Assembly (NCBI GenBank): GCA_019116705.1
Contig: DXBF01000006.1
Coordinates: forward strand, 1-36,653
DNA: 36,653 nt
Direction: 5' to 3'
Source of the DNA: Candidatus Gemmiger avistercoris
GTDB taxonomy: Bacteria; Bacillota; Clostridia; Oscillospirales; Ruminococcaceae
Part shown: positions 26,326 to 36,653 of the stretch, piece by piece
Position numbering within the stretch: the first letter of the stretch is position 1
Layout of the letters: each line of letters starts with the position of its first letter
The notes under the pieces: model-generated
Database searches by the model: none
What the model saw: only the letters and a program-made list of their open reading frames with translations
Told to the model about the DNA's origin: nothing
Program-made: the position numbers and the translations under genes

Positions 26326-27180
26326 GGCGCGGTCAAGACGCGCGCCCTACAAATCTGCGGAATATGCAAACAAAAACGGTAAATTGCAAATTCCCGTCAG
26401 GCCGCCCGCGCAATTTTATCTTGCCGCGAACGCGCGGTGCCGCATCCTCGTACCCCGATCCTGTAGGGCGGGGTCTTGACCCCGCCGTGGGATTTTGCGC
26501 GGCCCGCAAATTTCCCGCCTGCCGGGACGTTGTCCGGCGCGGTCAAGACGCGCGCCCTACAAATCCACGGAATTTGCGAACAAAAATGGCAAATCGCAAA
26601 TTAACGTCAGACCGTAGGGCGGGGTCTTGACCCCGCCGCGCGGTTTTGCGCGGCCCGCAAATCCCCCGCCTGCCGGGACGTTGTCCGGCGCGGTCAAGAC
26701 ACGCGCCCTACAAATCTGCGGAATTTGCGGACGAAAACGGTAAATCGCAAATTCCCGTTAGGCCGCCCGCGCAATTTTATCTTGCCGCGAACGCCCGGTG
26801 GCGCATCCTCGTACCCGCGCCCTACAAATCTACGGAATTTGCAAACAAAAACGGCAAATTGCAAATTCCCGTCCGGCCGTAGGGCGGGGTCTTGACCCCG
26901 CCGTGGGGTTTTGTGTGACCCGCAAATTTCCCGTCTGCCGGGACGTTGCCCGGCGCGGTCAAGACGCGCGCCCTACAAATCTGCGGAATTTGCAAACAAA
27001 AACGGCAAATTGCAAATTCCCGTCAGGCTGTAGGGCGGGGTCTTGACCCCGCCGTGGGATTTTGCGTGACCCTCAAATTTCCCGCCTGCCGGGACGTTGC
27101 CCGGCGCGGTCAAGACGCGCGCCCTACAAATCTACGGAATTTGCGAATGAAAATGGCAAAATGCAAATTCCCGTCCGGCC
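26326..27180. repeat. REP/BIME tandem array between recF and remB
   Basis: Facing hairpins in tandem. GTAG-foot copies start at 26463, 26614, 26879 and 27030; inverted copies end in CTAC and start at 26326, 26536, 26687, 26952 and 27103. Steps of 151 bp recur (26463-26614, 26879-27030, 26536-26687, 26952-27103). One step of 265 bp contains an extra 114 bp and a copy that kept only its CTAC end near 26823. Spacers are also conserved (for example AAATCTGCGGAATTTGC). The whole 1-kb gap 26246-27245 has no gene; its open frames translate the repeats. Confidence 0.95.
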
Positions 27181-27245
27181 GTGGGATTTTGCGTGACCCG
27201 CAGCTTCCCCATTTGCCGGAACGCCCCACCCCAAGGAGGGTCCCT

Positions 27246-27509
27246 ATGTATTTCCATGCAGGGCAGGATTTCGTGCTCAATACCCGCGACGTGCTGGGGG
27301 TGTTCGACCTGGACACCGCGGGCGCGTCCCGCCGCACCGGCGACTACCTGCGCCGCGCCGAACAGGAGGGCGCCGTGGTGGACCTGTGCGCCCCCGGCAC
27401 GCTGCCCAAAAGTTTTCTCGTCACCGATTTCCCCGGCGAGACCGTCTATGTCAGCCCCCTCTCCCCCGCCGCCCTCAAAAAACGGGCGGAGCGTTCCCAG
27501 ATAGATTGA
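27246..27509 (+). CDS. remB: DUF370 family regulator RemB
   Basis: An 87-residue protein of the DUF370 (extracellular matrix regulator) family, found between recF and gyrB in Bacillus as yaaB/remB. YFHAGQDFVLNTRDVLGVFDLD opens it, and SFLVTDFPGETVYVSPLSP forms the second conserved half. The related RemA is a DNA-binding activator of matrix genes; the role of RemB is less clear. AAGGAGG precedes the ATG. The gap to gyrB (27510-27693) holds a decayed REP near 27594 and a lone outer arm of the three-hairpin element. Confidence 0.88.
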   Translation: MYFHAGQDFVLNTRDVLGVFDLDTAGASRRTGDYLRRAEQEGAVVDLCAPGTLPKSFLVTDFPGETVYVSPLSPAALKKRAERSQID

Positions 27510-27648
27510 GCGGGGACGGCAAAACCGGCAGGTCCCGGGCCGCGCCAACCCCCCATGGCAGCCGCCCCGTAACCCCCGTGGCCGAGGGAGCACGGCGGGG
27601 TACGACCCCGCCCTGCCCCTGTACGGGAGACCCATCAGAGTTTCTTTG

Positions 27649-27672
27649 GTCCTTTCTTTGCAAAGAAAGGAC
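27649..27672. repeat. Lone outer arm of three-hairpin element before gyrB
   Basis: GGTCCTTTCTTT-GC-AAAGAAAGGAC ends about 20 bp before the gyrB start, with no core or second arm. It would fold in the gyrB leader close to the ribosome binding site (GAGGAAAG). Confidence 0.7.
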
Positions 27673-27681
27673 AGAAAGTGA

Positions 27682-29679
<1,998 letters not shown>

Positions 29680-29683
29680 AAAG

Positions 29684-29940
29684 GTCAAAAGGGGCAACAC
29701 TCGCGCACGGCGGTGCCTGACGCTCGTGTTTCCCCTCTTTGAAATCCCCTTCGACAAAATTTTACCCAAAACCGCGCACTCGGCCTTTGGCCTCGCACAC
29801 AATTTTGGGCAAAATTTCCCTGTCGGTGTCGCCGTCGTCGGCGCATGTCCGCCGACGGCGACGGTTTTAAAAGTGCCGCGGTCCCGGATCGGGGGCGGCC
29901 CCGTTCGGCGGCCCTCGCCGTTATCCAGCCTGACGCCGGC
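29684..29940. repeat. Hairpins after gyrB, upstream of the RAYT gene
   Basis: A hairpin directly after gyrB (AAAGGGG and AACAC paired with GTGTT and CCCC, 29690-29741) is a possible terminator. At 29755-29880 there are GC-rich hairpins related to those at 1497-1685 (shared CAAAATT, ACCGCGCAC, ATTTTGG and TGTCCGCCG-CGG-GACGGTTTT pieces). The two copies differ in stem sequence, so they may form a third repeat family. No gene is credible here. Confidence 0.55.
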
Positions 29941-29954
29941 AGGAGGTCCCCGCC

Positions 29955-30509
29955 ATGGACTACCCCAAACGGAAAAATCCCCGGTTGGCCGCCTTTGATT
30001 ACAGCGCGCCCAATATCTACTTTCTGACGCTGTGCACCCGGGGCAGAAACCGCTGCCTTTCCCGGATCGTAGGGCGGGGTCTTGACCCCGCCGTGCCGCG
30101 CCCCGGCAGCCGGGACCCTTCCACCGTAGGATACGCCCTGGAATTGACGCCCTTCGGTCGCATCGCCGAACAGGACCTGCTGGACCTGCCCCGGCATTTT
30201 GACGGCGTGACGGTCCTGCAATACGTCATCATGCCCGATCATATCCATATTCTTTTGCAATTGGATGCTGCCGGACCGGCGGCGGGGTCAAGACCCCGCC
30301 CTACAAAGCCCCCGGATCAAGGGCGGCCCCGTCCGGCGGTCCCCACCATGATCGGGCAATATAAATCGGGCGTCAGCCGCCGCTGCGGCCGCGCCCTGTG
30401 GCAGCCTTCCTACTATGACCATGTGGTGCGCAACGAAGCGGAATTGCTGGAGATCCGGCGTTATATCGAAAACAATCCCCTGCAATGGCTGCTGGACGGC
30501 AAGGCGTAG
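29955..30509 (+). CDS. REP-associated tyrosine transposase (RAYT, Y1/HUH family)
   Basis: A 184-residue IS200-like single-domain transposase. The N-terminus YSAPNIYFLTLCTRGRNRC is typical. VIMPDHIHILL holds the HUH pair His96 and His98. WQPSYYDHVVRNEAELLEIRRY gives the likely nucleophile Tyr170 before IENNPLQW. AGGAGG lies 8 bp before the ATG. Relatives cut single-stranded REP hairpins at their GTAG foot. Two REP hairpins lie in the frame itself: 30069-30092 (residues 39-46) and 30281-30304, inverted (residues 110-116), in loops between core motifs. Another REP is at 30525. It sits between gyrB and gyrA. Catalytic residues look intact; activity is not known. Confidence 0.9.
   Translation: MDYPKRKNPRLAAFDYSAPNIYFLTLCTRGRNRCLSRIVGRGLDPAVPRPGSRDPSTVGYALELTPFGRIAEQDLLDLPRHFDGVTVLQYVIMPDHIHILLQLDAAGPAAGSRPRPTKPPDQGRPRPAVPTMIGQYKSGVSRRCGRALWQPSYYDHVVRNEAELLEIRRYIENNPLQWLLDGKA
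30069..30092 (+). repeat. REP inside the RAYT gene, copy 1
   Basis: GTAG foot, stem GGCGGGGT, loop CTTG and full complement, the same sequence as the copies at 3448, 5308 and 26463. It is translated as VGRGLDPA within the transposase. At 24 bp it keeps the frame. Confidence 0.95.
30281..30304 (-). repeat. REP inside the RAYT gene, copy 2 (inverted)
   Basis: The same 24-bp hairpin in inverted orientation, ending in CTAC, translated as GSRPRPT between the HUH motif and the YKSGVSRR segment. With copy 1 it makes a facing pair within the coding sequence. Confidence 0.95.
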
Positions 30510-30524
30510 ACCTTCCGTTGCCCT

Positions 30525-30547
30525 GTAGGGCGGGGTCGTACCCCGCC
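30525..30547 (+). repeat. REP downstream of the RAYT gene
   Basis: GTAG foot with stem GGCGGGGT and loop CGT, 16 bp past the transposase stop. The rest of the gap to gyrA (30548-30653) is AT-richer with AAGGTGG before the gyrA start. Confidence 0.9.
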
Positions 30548-30653
30548 GCGGTACGTGTCCTCAACCCCACCGTTCCCGGTTTGCCTGCACACCCCTCTCC
30601 CAACCGCATTTATTATCTTTTATCTCTTACTCTTTCTTAAGGTGGTACACTGA

Positions 30654-33224
<2,571 letters not shown>

Positions 33225-33234
33225 TTGGCTTTTT

Positions 33235-33353
33235 GTTCCTTCTTTGCAAAGAAGGAACCGAAGAAACTCCAATTAAAAATCCCAGAGGGGGCGTGCCCCC
33301 TCTGGGATTTTTGGTTAAGAGTTCTTTTGGTTCTTTTCTTGCAAGAAAAGAAC
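33235..33353 (+). repeat. Three-hairpin element between convergent gyrA and permease genes
   Basis: Outer arm 1 GTTCCTTCTTT-GC-AAAGAAGGAAC, core CCCAGAGGGGG with complement and T run, and outer arm 2 GTTCTTTTCTT-GC-AAGAAAAGAAC. This is the most complete copy. It lies between two converging genes and could terminate both, as the core has A and T runs on both sides. Confidence 0.9.
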
Positions 33354-33361
33354 AAGAAAAC

Positions 33362-34771
33362 TCAGTCGTGGCGGATAGCCTCCAGGGCGCTGATCCGGAC
33401 GGCCTTGTTGGCGGGCAGAATACCCGACACCAGGCCCACCAGGGTGGCGAACGCCAGCGCCGCCAGCATCAGCCACGGCGGGATCACCGACACCATGGTG
33501 GAGGACGCGCCGTAATACATGCCGCCCATCAGCCCCGAAAGATCCAGGCTCTGGCCCGACATGGCCAGGATGGTGGACAGGTTGTTGAGCAGAAAACTCA
33601 CCGCCACGCTGATAAGGACCCCCACGACCCCGCCCAGGAACCCGATGCAGGAACTCTCCATCAGGAACATGGCGCGGATGTTGTTCAACTCGCACCCCAG
33701 CACCTTCATGACGCCGATCTCCCGCGTGCGCTCATAGATGGCCATGGTCATGGTATTGATGATGTTGATGGCCGCCACCAGCAGCGATACCGCCGCCACG
33801 CCGCCGAAGATCATCTGGCTGCGCATCACCTGCTGCTGCATCTCCTCGCGCTGCTGGTTCATCGAATAGGTATTCTCGAACCCCATGTCATGGATGGCCT
33901 GCTCCACGTCGGAGACGTTCTCCAGTTCGTCCACCTTCACATACACCTGGTCGTAGCCCTGGCTGCTGTTGGTGGTGATGCGCGCCATCTTGTTGTAGGC
34001 TTCCTGCACCATTTTCAGGTCCTGGCTGCGCAGGATGATGTTGCTCTGGGTCCACCAGCCCTTGCTGGCGTCCTGCTGGATGTGGCCCACCACTTCCAGT
34101 TCCCAGGTCTGGGTCTGTTCGCTGCCCTCCTCGCCGCTGCGGATGGTCAGGGTCATGGTCTCCTTGTCGGGGTCCACGAACGGCTCCACCGGGTTGCCCA
34201 GCGCGTCGGTCTGGCCCTGCCAGCGGTAGCGCTTGGGGCTGTTCATGCTGCGGCGGGTATCGTAGAAGTTATAGCCCGTGTAATCGCAGACCAGCACCTG
34301 CAGTTTTTCGGCGCGGCGGTTGGCGGGGCCGGTGTCCGGCCAGCGCCCCGAGGAGAGCACGAACCCCATCGGTTCCATGGCCGCCGGGTCCACGCCGGTC
34401 AGGCTGCCCAGGTCCATGGCGTAGCGGTCGCCGCGGCCCGCCGTGATCTGCCCCTGCAGGTTGTACGCCGAGATATAGGCCGTGGCCGCCTGCACGTGGT
34501 CCAGTTCCTTGAAGGATTCAATGGCGGCGTCGTCCAGTTTCAGGGTCTGGCCGTCGGGGCCCATGGCCATGCCGCCATAGACCTGGATCTGGGTCAGGTC
34601 GCCCCAGCTTTGCAGCATCTCGTCGTTGGCCTGGGTCTGGGCGATGCCCAGCGAGATCATCAGCACCACCATGCAGGTGCCGATGACCACGCCGATCAGC
34701 GTCAGGGCCGTGCGGCCCTTGCGCCGTGCCAGGTTGCGCGCGCTCAGCGCGATTTCATCAGAGATCTTCAT
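33362..34771 (-). CDS. FtsX/MacB-type ABC transporter permease
   Basis: A 469-residue permease. The N-terminal helix follows LARRKGRTALTLIGVVIGT. A large extracytoplasmic MacB-PCD-like domain spans about residues 45-310. Three C-terminal membrane segments follow, with ERTREIGVMKVLGCELNNI as the usual FtsX cytoplasmic loop, ending LPANKAVRISALEAIRHD. Such permeases work with a cytoplasmic ATPase in lipid or peptide export or in mechanotransmission. No ATPase gene is present on either side within the window. The start overlaps the upstream surface-protein gene by 14 bp, so both are coupled. Confidence 0.9.
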   Translation of the reverse strand: MKISDEIALSARNLARRKGRTALTLIGVVIGTCMVVLMISLGIAQTQANDEMLQSWGDLTQIQVYGGMAMGPDGQTLKLDDAAIESFKELDHVQAATAYISAYNLQGQITAGRGDRYAMDLGSLTGVDPAAMEPMGFVLSSGRWPDTGPANRRAEKLQVLVCDYTGYNFYDTRRSMNSPKRYRWQGQTDALGNPVEPFVDPDKETMTLTIRSGEEGSEQTQTWELEVVGHIQQDASKGWWTQSNIILRSQDLKMVQEAYNKMARITTNSSQGYDQVYVKVDELENVSDVEQAIHDMGFENTYSMNQQREEMQQQVMRSQMIFGGVAAVSLLVAAINIINTMTMAIYERTREIGVMKVLGCELNNIRAMFLMESSCIGFLGGVVGVLISVAVSFLLNNLSTILAMSGQSLDLSGLMGGMYYGASSTMVSVIPPWLMLAALAFATLVGLVSGILPANKAVRISALEAIRHD

Positions 34772-36227
34772 CGCTGTCCTCGGCTTCCAGGGCCGCCAGG
34801 GCCGCCGCCTTCTTCTTCTTGCGGCGCACGACCACCACGACGACCACGACCACCGCGCCGCCGCAGACCACCAGCAATACCCAGCCCCACACCGGCATGC
34901 CGGCGGACTCGGGCTGCATCGCATCCATGCCGGGGTCCACCATGGGGTCCTCGTAGACCAGTTCCTCCACGTTGGAGGTGAAATCCTTGGTGACGGTCCG
35001 CGGTTCGCCCGCGGCGTCCTCATAGCTCAGGGTGATGGTGCCGCTGACCGGCCCGGCCGCGTCGGGGATCAGGTCAAAATCGACGCTGCCCTCGGTCCCG
35101 GCGTTCAGGTTGCCCAGGTACTGGTAGCCGCCCGCGCCCACGTTGGTGCCGGTGAGCCGTGCTTCCAGGTTGGAGACGGGGTTCTTGCCCTTGTTGACGT
35201 AGCTCAGGCTGACGGTGCCGGTGTCGCCCAGGTAGAGCGTGTCGCTGACTTCCAGCTGGCCGACCTCGAAGCGGTCGGGCTGGCTGATGGGCACCGAGAT
35301 GGCGGTGGTGCCGGTGACGGCCTTGCCGGACACCGCCCCGGTGCCCGCCAGGTTGACCGTGATGTTGGCCACGGTGCCGGTGAACCCGGAGGCGGGCAGT
35401 ACCGGGAAACTGACGGTCTGCATGGTCTCGGGCTGCAGCGAACCCAGGTAGAACGAGAGGCTGCCGTTGGAGAGCGAGACGTTCTCCGGCAGGGTCAGCG
35501 AAACGATCACGTCGCTGAGGGGTTCGTTGCCCGCGGTGGCGTAGACGCCCAGCGAGAGGGTAAATTCCTCACCGGCCACCACGCTGTCGCCGTAGCTGGA
35601 AGAACGCACCAGCAGGTTGGGGGAGGTGGTCTGGTCCTTGTCCACGCACTGGCCGATCTGCACGCTGAACTGCTGCATCGGCTTGCTGGTGTCCAGGTAG
35701 GTGAGGTTGATGGGCAGGGTGTTGCCGCCGCCCTGGTAGATCACGTCGCGGAACAGCAGCACGTAGCTGTAATAGTTGTAATAGGCGTTGGCGGCCTTCT
35801 CCTCCTCCGACGCTTCGCCGTTGCGCACCCGGCTCAGGCGGGTCTGGTCGGGGTCGTCGTTGCTCTGGAACAGCTGGCCGATCTCGCCCACGCCGGTATA
35901 CTGGAACACCGAGGAATTGATGCGGGCGGAGATCTCCTCCGCCTTGACGTTATAGCGGGCCGAGGAATGGTCCACCACCTGCAGCACCACGTTCACATGG
36001 TCGCCCACGTCCACGGTGGTGATCTCGCCGCCGGCAATGTCGGTGACGGTATAGCCCACCACATAGACGCCGTCGGTATTGGCGGGGGCGGGGTCGGTGA
36101 CGCCGCCGGAAGAGCCGCCGCCGGAAGAGCCGTCGCCGCCGGAAACGGCGTCCTCCGCCAGTACGGGGGCGGTCATGGCAGCCGCCAGCGCCAGCACAGC
36201 CAGCAGGGAAAAGATTCGTTTGAGCAT
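34758..36227 (-). CDS. CARDB-like surface protein with C-terminal membrane anchor
   Basis: A 489-residue secreted protein. The signal peptide has KRIFSLLAVLALAAAMTAPVLA with likely cleavage near residue 24. A Gly/Ser linker follows. Several beta-sandwich repeats resemble CARDB/NEW3-type domains (VAGEEFTLSLGVYATAGNEPL, LYLGDTGTVSLSYVNKGKNPV). A C-terminal helix (VWGWVLLVVCGG plus a long valine run) and the basic RRKKKK stop anchor it in the membrane. GGGAGG precedes the ATG. It is coupled to the FtsX-type permease, suggesting an extracellular partner of that transporter. Substrate unknown. Confidence 0.85.
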   Translation of the reverse strand: MLKRIFSLLAVLALAAAMTAPVLAEDAVSGGDGSSGGGSSGGVTDPAPANTDGVYVVGYTVTDIAGGEITTVDVGDHVNVVLQVVDHSSARYNVKAEEISARINSSVFQYTGVGEIGQLFQSNDDPDQTRLSRVRNGEASEEEKAANAYYNYYSYVLLFRDVIYQGGGNTLPINLTYLDTSKPMQQFSVQIGQCVDKDQTTSPNLLVRSSSYGDSVVAGEEFTLSLGVYATAGNEPLSDVIVSLTLPENVSLSNGSLSFYLGSLQPETMQTVSFPVLPASGFTGTVANITVNLAGTGAVSGKAVTGTTAISVPISQPDRFEVGQLEVSDTLYLGDTGTVSLSYVNKGKNPVSNLEARLTGTNVGAGGYQYLGNLNAGTEGSVDFDLIPDAAGPVSGTITLSYEDAAGEPRTVTKDFTSNVEELVYEDPMVDPGMDAMQPESAGMPVWGWVLLVVCGGAVVVVVVVVVRRKKKKAAALAALEAEDSDEDL

Positions 36228-36263
36228 CAGGGACCTCCCGAAAAAATAAGTAGAGTTTCTTCG

Positions 36264-36287
36264 CTTCCTTCTTTGCAAAGAAGGAAG
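36264..36287. repeat. Lone outer arm of three-hairpin element
   Basis: CTTCCTTCTTT-GC-AAAGAAGGAAG palindrome, about 40 bp upstream of the surface-protein start, with no core or second arm. Confidence 0.7.
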
Positions 36288-36370
36288 AAAAACAGAACAA
36301 AAATGGTAAACCGCCGTGGGGTTTTGCCTTTACGCAAACGCCCGGTATGGCATCCACGTTCCCGCATCCT

Positions 36371-36653
36371 GTAGGGCGGGGTTTTGACCCCGCCGTGGGG
36401 TTTGGCGCGGCCCGCAAATCCCCTGCCCGTCCGGTCGTAGGGGCGGCCTGTAGGCCGCCCGTGCAATTTTATCTTGCCGTGAACGCGCGGTGCTGCATCC
36501 ACGTTCCCGTTTTCTGTAGGGCGGGGGCTTGCCCCCGCCGCGCGGTTTTGCGTTGCCAGCAAATTCTCCGCCTGCCGCAGCGCTCCCCGGCGCGGTCAAG
36601 ACACGCGCCCTACAAATCCACGGAATTTGCGAATAAAAATGGCAAATTGCAAA
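36371..36653. repeat. REP/BIME array at right edge
   Basis: Hairpins at 36371-36394, 36437-36460 (stem GGGCGGCC), 36516-36539 (stem GGCGGGGG) and 36589-36613 (inverted). The last two are 73 bp apart, the same spacing as the pair at 136 and 209, and the spacers match. The array runs off the window. No gene is seen in 36228-36653. Confidence 0.9.

Noticed and set aside
26205-27110. Open frames across the recF-remB gap
   Set aside because: They translate the 151-bp repeat, giving the same peptide pieces again and again, and have no ribosome binding sites.
26326-27180. A CRISPR array
   Set aside because: Repeat and spacer are both conserved between units, repeats face each other, and there is no cas gene.

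Overview
The window is a chromosomal replication-origin region of a high-GC, Gram-positive gut-type Clostridia. I infer a relative of the Oscillospiraceae (Faecalibacterium, Gemmiger or Subdoligranulum). The evidence is the classical gene order jag-yidC-yidD-rnpA-rpmH / dnaA-dnaN-rlbA-recF-remB-gyrB-gyrA, Firmicute-type ribosome binding sites, and hexuronate (uxu) and Na+-pumping decarboxylase genes. Genus assignment is inference. No tRNA, rRNA or CRISPR array was recognised.

Layout. 0.5-5.0 kb: an AraC regulator divergent from uxuB-like and uxuA genes for hexuronate breakdown. 5.4-13.5 kb: mostly leftward genes, namely a small membrane protein plus lipoprotein pair, birA, a YfcE-type phosphoesterase, rsmI, acyP, a P1B-ATPase-like protein that has lost its catalytic motifs, gluQ and an M18 aminopeptidase. 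13.7-16.3 kb: a lipoprotein, oadG and oadB, then a candidate small RNA. 16.3-17.3 kb: a secreted or anchored alpha/beta hydrolase. 17.7-21.2 kb: the leftward jag-yidC-yidD-rnpA-rpmH cluster. 21.9-33.2 kb: the rightward dnaA to gyrA cluster, with a likely oriC between dnaA and dnaN. 33.4-36.2 kb: a leftward FtsX-type permease and a CARDB-like surface protein.

The most striking property is two families of structured repeats that fill almost every intergenic gap. Family 1 is REP-like: a GTAG foot followed by a GC-rich hairpin whose stem changes while pairing is kept. Copies are often in facing pairs, and some lie in tandem units of 151 bp. About 40 copies occur in 36.6 kb. A REP-associated tyrosine transposase (RAYT, HUH/Y1 family) sits between gyrB and gyrA. 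Its own reading frame carries two of these hairpins in opposite orientations without losing frame. Family 2 is a roughly 100-120 bp three-hairpin element placed after stop codons. Its two AT-rich outer hairpins and its terminator-like core all covary between copies.

The REP/RAYT pair is the best candidate for an active or recently active repeat-spreading system here. The copies have reached the uxuB stop codon, the yidC-yidD gap, the rpmH-dnaA gap, the recF-remB gap and the gyrB-gyrA gap.
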